Shown: piece by piece, positions 33,101 to 45,100 of the stretch
Layout: each line of letters opens with the position of its first letter
Numbering within the stretch: position 1 is the stretch's first letter
Assembly: GCF_947242115.1 (NCBI RefSeq)
Contig: NC_074728.1
Location: 23,464,042-23,528,041 of the forward strand
Direction: 5' to 3'
Length of the DNA stretch: 64,000 nucleotides
Source of the DNA: Biomphalaria glabrata
Lineage: Eukaryota > Mollusca > Gastropoda > Planorbidae
Notes under the pieces: model-generated
Told to the model about the DNA's origin: nothing
Database searches by the model: none
Seen by the model: only the letters and a program-made list of their open reading frames with translations
Position numbers and translations under genes: made by a program

Positions 33101-36100
33101 GCTTGTTTTAACAATTTCTTCTCCAGCACTGACCTAGATGTGGGAAAAAAGTTTACGTTTGCCTTGAAGGGGAACAATACGTTTGGCATGTCCGTGCAAA
33201 TCTGTCAGGGCGCCCATTACCTGGACATGTACACGGTCCTCCCTGTGGCCGCCTGGGGGAAGAAGTACATCGTGGTAACGCTGAGGTAGGTTCAAATTAA
33301 GCTTACCGGACGTCCGGAAAAGGAGGGTACCGGGGTTGCGTCCTCCATTCGTTAGGGTTTTTGGATTAAAAGCTTGATGATGTCCGGAGCGAGGTGGCGT
33401 TAGAAACACTAGGTCGAATCTCGGTAAATACAGAAATTTTGACTACGGTAAACCCTATCCTTTTTGAATGCCCCCTTCCTAATCCACCCTACTGCCACTA
33501 TAGCCTAAAATAATCAACACCCTGTACGGCAGTGCTGAACAACTGAAGAAAACAGCACACTATTTTTCCTTGGCAAAGTCTGCAAAAGAGCTTACAGCTA
33601 AGGAGCAAAAAAGCTGGCTAGAAGAAGTAGAAGAAGACTACGGGATTTTGAGGACGCCTCTGAGTTCACCTAACTCTAAAGACTACCCTGAAGGTGGCTG
33701 AAAGTAAAGGCGGTTCTTCTTTGTGCTAGCCGAAATCCAAAAACATTGTTAACCGTTGGCCAGAGTAACTGATAACTTTACATCATCTGCCCTATAGATC
33801 GCAAGGTATAAATGGTATGCTATACTATAGTAAAAATAATAGTTCCCTTTTCAGACCTTGTAGTCTATAGGGCAGATGATGTAAAGGTCATCTGTTTCTG
33901 TGACCTACTTTTAACGAGGGTGTCATTCGGCCAGCACAACGACCGACCGTCTTTACTTTTCCTCAACTAATGTCAGGTACCCATTAGAGCTAGGTGGGCT
34001 CAGAGGTGCCCGAAGATCCCGAAATTAAAAATCCCATTTTCACCAGGATTCGAACTCCAGTCCCCGGTTCGGATGCCAAGCGCTTTACCAATCAGCCACC
34101 GCGCCTACGACGCTTTACTATATACTTTGATATTGATTGATGTTGTCTGGATTGGATTTTTGTTTTTTTTACTGCAATAGCTAATTTTCAATCACTCGAT
34201 TTCATTGCTTCATATGTTCTCAATTCAACACGCTAATTTACCCACAAAGATCAGATCGTGACGACATATTTGATTATCTCCTGCGCGAGCAATCGTGTCT
34301 CTAGGGCTGTTTAAAAGAAACCTGTTACTCGGCAGAGGCGTAGTGAAAACAAAGTGCGCCCAGGGCTAGAAACTTCATTGGCGCTCCCCCCCCCCCTAAA
34401 ATTTTCCATGAATATCACATATAAATATACGCTTGTAAATACAAACGTATTTAAAAATAATATAATACAAATAACCATAGAATGTATTACCTAACTGAGG
34501 TATTTTGAATGATTTTTATTTTTTTTGGCGCCTCTCTGCCTGTAGCATCCGGGTCATCATGCCCCCTCCACCCCCCCCCTCCACCCCCACACTACGCGTC
34601 TGTTATTCGGGGCTTCATGATTCTTTGGTATTCTCTCTCATAATGCATCAGAGAAGAGCGCGTTTCGGCTGATCATTTCGAAGCTCACAAAAGAGATCAA
34701 CGAAATCTCCAATGGCTTACTGAGAGGTCTTTTTTTTCTCATTACAAAGTCTGTCTGTCAGCCTGTCTGTCGAAAATCTTGTTTTTTCTCCTACTTCGCT
34801 TTCTTGAATCAGGTAGGATCTTTGTACAACACGTCAATGACAATACACGAATCAATTAAAAATATATACTTAGTTTATCATTTAGTGGTAATTTATAAAT
34901 GTCTTTTATACTAAAAAAAAAGGGGGGTGGGGAGAGCTTATTCTTCCAACATTGAGATACAAAAGGTAATGACAACAGATTTTTATCAGATTACTAGAAT
35001 TTGTACTATCTGAGCTGTGAGTGGAGCTTATTCTTAATTCTTACGTCGTGCAACTCTCAATACTTTACCTGGAAAGGGGAAATAGCCCTTGAATAATTAT
35101 GGGCACATCGTGGCCTGAATTGTACGTATGGGCCCCAATAATCCAACACTAAACTAGACTAAACCAAATTGTAGTTATGTTGCGGTTATTTCCCTTAGAT
35201 AAGCTTTTTATTAAAAAAAATTGGTTGACTTGATTTGGGCATTTGTTTTCTTTCAGACAGAATCCGACACTACAAATCATTAACTCTATGGCTAAGAACG
35301 AGATTACGCTGACGTTTAAAAAGCACATAATAGAAGAGATACAATATTTTACTCCGGGCGTAGGATATTTCCTAAACCTGTTGCTGAGGTCGTAAGTAAA
35401 AGTTATCTTTTGATGTGTGTGTGTCTTGGGGGGGGGGGGTGTTAGTTTGTCTGTCTGTCTGTCTGACCGGGTTTAGACATTGTGAAATTTTAATGTTCTT
35501 AAAACGTTTAAAACGAAAGTGCTAATATCTAAATAATTATAACAAAGTTAGGCGAAACATTTTGTACGCTTGATTTTCGAAGTATTACGATTCTGTAAAA
35601 AAAAAAATGCATCACATCGGTTTTTGACTTTGAGCCCTAAAACCTCTTCAGTTGGTCTTTAAGGCCCTAACCTATTGGAGATATGGAGGGGCGGTGGCTG
35701 AGCGGTAAAGCGCTTGACTTCCAAACCGGTGTCCGGGGTTCGAATCCTGGTGAAGACTGGGATTTTGTATTTAGGGATCTTTGGGCGCCTCTGAGTCCTG
35801 ACATTAGTTGGGGAAAAGTAAGGGCGGTTGTGCTGGCCACATGACACCATCGTTAACCGTAGGCCACAGAATCAGACTACCTTTACATCATCTGCCCGAT
35901 AGACCACAAGGTCTGAAAGGGGAACTTTACTTTACTATTGGAGATATGAGGTCCCTTGCAATGACTTAACAGTAAAAAAAAATCTAGCTCTTAAGATATG
36001 AAGTGAGAATAACCCTTGAGGGGTTATGGGAAACGGCATGGCCTAACTTGAGCCGATGTGCCAAAAAAAAATCTCAAATACTCTCGTTATCAGCATAAGA

Positions 36101-39100
36101 TATTTAATTCCTTTCCTTTTTCTTGATAACAATATTTGGGCTGGTGGTGGAGGAGGTAGAGCCACAGACAATTAAGGGCCCCAAGGTAAAGCCTGTATTG
36201 CCTATAGGTTAAATCCAGCACTTTGCGTGTGTTATGTATGTGCCATGCGTATACGTGGCGGTAGTCACATGATCAAATGAGTGCAGGTCCATGTGCGTAA
36301 GCTAGGTGACGTCACAAAAAAAGGCCGGGGGGGGGGGAAAGGGAGGTGTAGGGGAAAACAGCCTAGCTGCGGGAGGAAAGTTTTAGGGGTTTTGAGAACG
36401 AGGTTATAAAAGTTATAGAAAATACGAAAAACATGCATATATGTGACCCTGCCGGACCAAGTAATTCGTATTTTCTATACAGTCGTTTACCCCTGCAGCA
36501 GTAAATCTTTGTTTTTTTGAGTCTATAAAAGTTATAGTTGAAGTTTTTCGAGAGTTACAGTTAGAGTCAGAGTTGGAAGTCTTTAGAATTGGCCACGCTA
36601 ACTCTGCCTCTCTCACACTTCGAGGAATTCCAAAAGCGACCAGGCCATCTTAATCGTAATTTGAGTTTTTAGCTGGATCTGACATGTCCCTGACATCTGA
36701 GACTAAACTCCACTCCGCCTCTGGGGCGACTTAATTAAAATTATTGTATCGGTACACTTTTTAATATTCCAATCATGGGTATTTAGATCTAGACTTTGAA
36801 GACGATAAGCACATGTTTTCCTGATCAAACTCTTGTATAAATAATTCTTGACATTCAGAAATTTCTGAAAGCGATGGTCCTTTCAAGAACACGATAGTCC
36901 TTTCAAAACCGATGTTCGACCCAGACCTATATCTAAGTCTCTAGCCAAATTCAAATTGATTAAAATTCTTTTTGAAAAGTGAAAACTGTGAAACTAGAGT
37001 TTTCCTTATGTGGCCAGCGAGCTAGTAATTTTTTGGTCAACGATATACACTAACTGTTAAAATTCTATTGCCATTTTTTGAGATCAGCTGTCCATGCGTG
37101 CCCCTCTGTTTCCGATGTGGTGGTATTGGATTCCGACTTGAATAGAGGAATTGTAAAAATATTTATTGTCATGAAAACAGGTTTAGGCCTTTATGCATAT
37201 TTTTATAACAAGATACAAATAATCGGTTTGCTACTTTCTATTTCTTTCAATGTTTTACTAGCTACTATTTCTTACACATTTTCTTCCCTTCAGTTTCCAG
37301 TCGTACAGTATATCCAAGTGTGATGACAAACTCGAGTCTATGACTGGTAAATAGCTTTTCTTGTTTTGAGTATTTGAAAAATGGAACACAGTTTATGACA
37401 TCTCAATCATGCCCCGGTGTCATGGGTTTATGTCACAGAGTGCATGTCTTGTCATTCGTGTCAAATAGTCTACCATGTTATTTATGTAAATGTCATGACA
37501 GTTTTTATTTTGGACAGTCCACGTCATCAAGTTCATGTCACATGTCACGAGGTTTATGTCATATTGTCCATGTCATAAGGTTTATGTCATACATTCCTTG
37601 TCATCTTGTTTATGTCACATGTCATCTTGTTTATGTAATATAGTCCATGTCACGAGGTTTGTGTCATATAGTCCATGTCATGAGGTTCATGTCATATAGT
37701 TCATGTCATGAGGTTTATGTCATATAGTCCATGTCATGAGGTTTGTGTCATATAGTCCATGTCATGAGGTTTGTGTCATATAGTCCATGTCATGAGGTTT
37801 GTGTAATATAGTCCATGTCACGAGGTTTGTGTCATATAGTCCATGTCATGAGGTTCATGTCATATAGTCCATGTCATGAGGTTTATGTCATATAGTCCAT
37901 GTCATGAGGTTTGTGTAATATAGTCCATGTCACGAGGTTTGTGTCATATAGTCCATGTCATGAGGTTCATGTCATATAGTCTATGTCATTAGGTTTATGT
38001 CGTATAGTCCATGTCATGAGGTTTATGTCATATAGTCCATGTCATGAGGTTCATGTCATATAGTTCATGTCATGAGGTTTATGTCATATAGTCCATGTCA
38101 TGAGGTTTGTGTCATATAGTCCATGTCATGAGGTTTGTGTCATATAGTCTATGTCATGAGGTTTGTGTAATATAGTCCATGTCACGAGGTTTGTGTCATA
38201 TAGTCCATGTCATGAGGTTCATGTCATATAGTCCATGTCATGAGGTTTATGTCATATAGTCCATGTCATGAGGTTTGTGTAATATAGTCCATGTCACGAG
38301 GTTTGTGTCATATAGTCCATGTCATGAGGTTCATGTCATATAGTCTATGTCATTAGGTTTATGTCGTATAGTCCATGTCATGAGGTTTATGTCATATAGT
38401 CCATGTCATGAGGTTTATGTCATACAGTCCATGTCATGAGGTTTGTGTCAAGTAGTCCATGTCACGAGGTTTATGTCATACAGTCTATGTCATGAGGTTT
38501 ATGTCATATAGTCCATGTCATGAGGTTTGTGCCATATAGTCCATATCATGAGGTTTATGTCGTATAGTCCATGTCATGAGGTTCATGTCATATAGTCCAT
38601 GTCATGAGGTTTATGTCATATAGTCCATGTCATGAGGTTTATGTCATATAGTCCATGTCATGAGGTTTATGTCATATAGTCCATGTCATGAAGTTTAATG
38701 TCATATAGTACATGTCATGAAGTTTATGTCAAGTGATCCATGTCATGAGGTTTATGTCATATAGTCCATGTCATGAAGTTTATGTCATATAGTCCATGTC
38801 ATGAGGTTTTTGTCATATAGTCCATGTCATGAGGTTTGTGTCATATAGTCCATGTCATGAGGTTTATGTCATATAGTCCATGTCATGAGGATTTATATCA
38901 TATAGTCCATGTCATGAGGTTTATGTCATATAGTCCATGTCATCTCATTCATGTCATGAAGTAAATGCCTCCTGCTCCTTACATTACTCAAGGCCAATCT
39001 AGGCTAATACTATTGTATATTTCTTTTACTTAAAACTATTTAATTTGTATATTAAAGTGTGAATAAATATGCAAGCGCCTCTTGGGTTGTTATGATTTGC

Positions 39101-42100
39101 ATAAAATATTTATTAGAAATTCCACGTGTCCAAACTCCAATCTAGGGTCATACCTATGGAAATATATTAACAAGTAGATTTAATCATGTGTTAAAAATAC
39201 ACCTTTAAGTCCTAATAAAAACTTACAGCTGGGTTAGTAGACGTACGGGCTTTTTGCTCTGCTATATTTGAGATTTGATACAAGTTTAGTAATGCTTTTA
39301 AGTCCTGTACAAGGCCCCCGTCACCTTAGAAACACTATCCCCACGCACATCTTCAAGACGGTTGGAAGGGAGAAGACCCTGAGCTCTGGGACATGATGAA
39401 AGACCCTGATACAGACACTACACGAGCATGCGGTCATCGTGGTCCAGTAATGAACGTTAACGATTTCCTTTGGCCTGATTAGCAATGGATCTCTCTTCGA
39501 ATCTCATTTCTGCCTGTGGTCCATTCTTGGGCATAGGCCACCAACCATCTTCCTCCGGGCATCTCGGTTCTGGACGAGTCTCTCCAACAGCCCCCGTGTC
39601 TTGCTCATCTGCTTGGAATCTGCTTCCAAGTCGCGGCGCCATGTATTCCTAGGCCGTCCCCTCTTCTGTTTTTCTTGTGGGTTCCAGGTTAGGGCTTTCC
39701 TTGTTAGGTTGAATGCAGGCTTGCGAAGGGGGTGACCTATCCATCTTCATTGTCTCTGAAGGATATCTACTTCAATGGGCTGCTGCTTTTACCTTTGCCA
39801 ACGGAACTGTTTCGAAATTGCACAAGTAAAAAATGAAACACTTAAATGATCAAATTTAACATAACTACCCCATTCTATTCTTTAAACCAGTATTTCTCAA
39901 ACAGTGATCCACGGAACCTTAGTGTTCCGCAAGGCCTGGATAAGTGTTCCACGAACTACTGAAAAAGTTAACCATTAGGCCACCACGTGAATTGATCTTT
40001 TTTTTTAAAAAAAAATAAGCAAAGTGTTCCGCTAAATACTCAGAAGGTGCAACGAGTTCCGTGAAGTAAAAAAGTTTGGGAACCACTGAGTTTAACCAAG
40101 AGTTTTAAACGATTAGAACTGCAGAAGTAAATAATTGAGATTAATATTTTGATGATATTGATTCTCATTTACTAAGGTACAATTATTGAATCTAATTTTC
40201 CCGTTGGAGTCATCACAGGCAGCTGCTTGTCAGATACCGAGTTTCTGATTTGCAATACTTCAAAGGTTGTAAAAGGCAAAAAAGGAACTTTAAATACTGC
40301 ATCAGGCAAGTACTGAATATGTGGATTGCGGCAGTGCACTCCTGATTTGAAATTGTAGAAATAGTCATACAATACAAACGATACAAAAAAGGGGTTTGGG
40401 TATTTGCATAAAAGATGTAAGTATTACAATTTATAAAATAAAATATACAAATTTTCATCAACCTCTTTTCGTATATTTCCTTCTCTCTCTCTCTCTTTCC
40501 CACCAGGGCCGGCATTAGGCATAGGTAAACTAGGCAGCCACCTTGGGTATTCGATTGCTGGGGGCCTAGTACTGGACTCAAAATAATAATTTTTAGAAGA
40601 ACTAGCAAAACGTGAGCCCAATGTTATTGTTAGAGTACACTATTTGTTTTTTTCGCTGCTTATTTTTACTTTTTATTCCAATTAGGGAAAAAATTCAATT
40701 CACCTAGGGCTTCCGATTATCTAAGACCGGCCCTGTTCCACCTCCAACGCCCTTAAGCGCCGACGTGTACCAAAGAGTATTTTATGAACTTATAATGAAC
40801 AGAAAGTTTTGTTAAATCTGGAATTGTTATTGCCCTAAGATCTGTATTAATATTTTTGTTTGTTTGTTTCTTCAGAGAAGTTGTTTGCTCTAAGATCTAT
40901 AATCGTATTGTTAAGACGTGGGATTAAACTAAAGAAAATAACTCACCGGTTCTCAGAACGCTGGTATCTCTCTGATTGCAGAATCACAATCCAACTATGA
41001 TCAATCAATATCCCCGATAAAAAGAAATAATGTCACAAGCTCCAAATCAAATTTACATATCCCGATTCGTTAACACAATAGAAAACAATCCTCAGTCAAG
41101 TAATCCAAAAATCATAACTCAAGTTTCGTAACACATTTACACACTAGTTCGGGTCATTTACGCCCAACAGCATAAACTAAAACTTCCCTACTAAGCACCA
41201 GGAAAAAATGGTTAGTCAGGGAGGAACAGGGTTACAACTGTATTATTGTTTGTTTTCTGAGATTCTATTGCCCTAAGATCTACATTTATATTCCTGCTGC
41301 CTTTCAGAGATTGTATTGTCCTAAGATATGTATTCATGCTGCTGTTGTTTCATCAAAGATGTTGTTGCCCTAAGATTGTTGTTGTTTCCTCAGAGATGTT
41401 GTTGCTCTAAGAGCGTTGTTGTTGTTTCCTCAGATATGTTGCTGCCCTAAGATTGTTTTTGTTTCCTCAGAGATGTTGTTGCCCTAAGAGCATTGTTGTT
41501 GTTTCCTCAGAATTATTATTTCCCTAAGATTGTTGTAGTTTCCTCAGAGATGTTGTTGCCCTAAGCTCGTTGTTGTTGTTTACTCAGAGATGTTGTTGCC
41601 ATAAAAGCGTTGTTGTTTTTTCCTCAGAGATGTTGTTGCCCTAAGCTCGTTGTTGTTGTTTACTCAGAGATGTTGTTGCCATAAAAGCGTTGTTGTTTTT
41701 TCCTCAGAGATGTTGTTGCTCTAAGAGAGTTGTTGTTGTTTCCTCAGAGATGTTGTTGCCCTAAGAGCGTTGTTGTTGTTTCCTCAGAGATGCTGTTGCC
41801 CTACGAAACGTACGGTACAGAATTCATTTCCTTCAACATCCTCGGCAGGTTGTCGCAGGGGCTTGTCGCAGTCGTCGCCTCTAAAAACAACACAGAGGTC
41901 AAGCTGTACACCAACAACAACGGCACCACCTCCTCCGTGTTTCTCCAGCAGACCGGTGATTGGGTGTACGTAAGTAATAACAGATAGCCCAGCAGGGAAC
42001 TATCCCCGAAGGCGGCATTATCCCATTGATCGTTAGAAAGGCCTTTACCCAACGAAAAGGCTTGAACCGGAAGCTTTTCACCCATAGTCCTGTCTGAGGG

Positions 42101-45100
42101 CCCCCAGCAGTAACGGACATGGACCGAGTAAGGGGGACCCGTACCGCCTACACAGCGCACCACACCTCTGTCCTGGGTCCACTTGCTAGAATTGACAGAG
42201 GGCAGCGCTAATCTTGGTGTGTGTGTGTGGGGGGGGGGGTTACCTCATATTCATATACTGTAACCGACTTTCCTTCATTAGGTGGGCGTCTTTATTCATA
42301 TTATTAAGGTGGTCGAGTAGTGGGGATCTCAGATGCTAACCTAAAGATCCCGGTTTCGAGCCTTGGGTCATCAAGACTTTTTTATTCTTCCGTATATTTA
42401 GATGGTCTTAGATGGATTCCTTCCCTTAGCTGGTGAATGTAATTATTGTATGTTATCGAACTAGATCAGTGATGCCCAACCTGGGTCGGCCCTCGCGCCA
42501 TTTTAATTTCTGACACTCATGTCGCAGGTTGCATCAACGAAAAGAAAAAAAAAATGAATTGACAACTTTTCTGATAACTTTTGTTGCATGCCCGCTGTGA
42601 CATCCAACCATACTTCTCTACTTTTCTTGGAAGTTTTACATTCAGAGTCTACTTTATGCTTTCTTTATACCTCCCATCTCATTAACACACACACACACAT
42701 TAAATGGCACAGCTCCACTTGCGTTAATACCAAAAGATGATGCAAAATAATGCAAAAATTATTTGTACACACAAAATGTCACGTACAAGGCTAGCTCAGG
42801 ACTTGAAGAGTTCGGTTCGGTCATATTCAAGCTCGAGTTCTATTGGATGACGGGCTCGGTTGGGTTCGTTCAGATTTAAGTTCGGGTTCTGTGCGGTTCG
42901 ATTTTATGAAAATAGGTAATAGTAAAACTATGAACATGTAAAACGGTTCTGTTCAATTTTAGAGATGAAACAATGACGTCAAACCGTTTGCTGCAACCGG
43001 GCTATTTTAATTTTCGACACAAGTGATTTCTTCACTGCGAGCCTTAAACAAAATACATTTAAATAGCAATAATGCATTTTAACTAGAAACTAAATCATGG
43101 TATGTATTAAGTTTTTCCGAAACTAACTTCTGGAAATCCCGCTACAGTAAGACTAAGACTAAGACTAAGACTAAGACTAAGACTATGACTAAGACTGCTT
43201 TATTGATCCTTACGGAAATTTGTTGTGATTACAAGGACTCTTTTCTCATATAAAGACAACACAACAGAAAAATACACATAAATACAACAAACAACATAAA
43301 GAGTTCATTCAGCGACTACACACAGGCATCTTGGTGCATTTCATGTTCCCTGATCAATGATTGGCGGTGATAGGGTCTGACCGAGTGAGGCACGAACGAG
43401 TTTTTGTACCGCTCCGTTCTTGTTTTGATTGACAGTTCGATTTTTCTTAGGCACTTTTGTTCAAAAAGTTCCTTTAAATGTGGTAATGTTGTGAGTGTAA
43501 TTTTTGATGCTTTTTTAATGATGTTTTCTAGACGTCGCAACAGTTTAGATGAGGCGTTGCCTTGCCAACAAGTTATTCCGTATTTTAACAGATTTTGTAT
43601 AGTCGCGCCGTAAAATGTCTCAAGGATCTTCTTGCTTAGTTTAAAGCTATTGAGTTTGTATAGAAAAAAGAGTCGCTGGGCTGTTTTCTTTGTCAGAGTT
43701 CCAAGGTGGTCTTCCCATGAAAGCCTGTTGTTGATGATAACGCCTAAATATTTATATGCCTTTACTTGTTCTATAGATGTAGTGTTTATTTGCAGTTCAC
43801 GTATAGTACAGCTATTTCATGCTAGATCTACTTGTTTTTCTTGTAGTTTGTTTTTGAGTTCATTTAGATATGATGTGATGTCACTTTAAACAGCCGAATC
43901 CCTCAACCTGTGAGAGGTCGATCACTTTAGCCACTTACTTTCATTTCTCCGTCAAAAAAATAAAAATTAATATATTTTTTCCGCTAAGTATGAAAATGTC
44001 TATTACCATTGGCTTAGAGCAGGGGTTCTCAACCTGTGTGTCGCGACCCCCTTGGGGGTCGATTGACGATTTGCCAGGGGTCGCCTAAGACCATCGAAAA
44101 TATGGATTGTTATTGTCTACTCTTCTATTACTGTATGTGTGTGTGTGGGGGGGGGGGCGCGTCAGAGTAGCGGATTGTAAAAAAAGGGGTCGCGAGCTTA
44201 AAAGGTTGAGAACCGCTGGCTTAAAGAAACAAGTTAACTTTCACCATGACATGATCTTCGCCTTCACCTATCTGTTAAAACGTTGGGGCACCACATAAGA
44301 TCTGTTTACCGTTTTTCTTCATTTCTCTCTTTGCCTTGGAAAGAATTTCATTCAATGACGGGCCTGTCCATTCTTTGATGTTCTTCCATCGCTACCACTT
44401 CTTCTTCTTCTTCCTGGTACTGTTCCATGAAAGAAGGTCTTTGCAAGTCATGAGGACCTTCTGACGTGGCCATAGATCTTAAAGAAATAGTTCCCCCTTT
44501 CAGACTGTGCGGTCTATAAGGCAGATAATGTTAAGCTCACCTTTTTCTTTGGCCAACAGCTAACGAGCATGGTGTAATGTGGCCAGCACAGCGACCAACC
44601 ACCTTTACTTTTCTAAAACTAAAGTAAGGTAGCCAATAGAGGTGTGTGGACTCAAGGGCGCCCTAAAAATCCCGAAGTACAAAATCCATGTGAAAAGTAA
44701 AAAAAAAAGTAAAAAAAAAAGTAAAAAAAAGTAAAAAAAAAAGTAAAAAAAAGTAAAAAAAAAAGTAAAAAAAAGTAAAAAAAAAGTTAAAAAAAGTAAA
44801 AAAAAGTAAAAAAAAGTAATAAAAAAAGTATTAAAAAAGTTAAAAAAAAGTTAAAAAACAAAGTAAAAAAATAAAAAAAGTAAAAAAATAAAAAGTAAAA
44901 AAAAAAGTAAAAAAAAAAGTAAAAAAAAGTAAACAAAAAAGTAAAAAAAAAGTAAAAAAAAAAGTAAAAAAAAGTAAAAAAAAAGTTTAAAAAAGTAAAA
45001 AAAAGTTAAAAAAAAAGTAAAAAAAAGTTAAAAAAAGTAAAAAAAAGTAAAAAAAAGTTAAAAAAAAAAGTAAAAAAAAGTAAAAAAAAAAAAGTAAAAG

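Noticed and set aside
33134-33409. 91-codon minus-strand frame over exon 5
   Set aside because: It is the shadow of the coding exon on the plus strand, whose residues fit a known domain.
35686-35770. tRNA gene
   Set aside because: A and B boxes are present but followed by the S1 SINE body and a 14-bp target duplication; this is a SINE head.
37420-38965. CRISPR-like array of ~28-bp repeats
   Set aside because: Units abut with no unique spacers, and the host is a eukaryote; it is a minisatellite.
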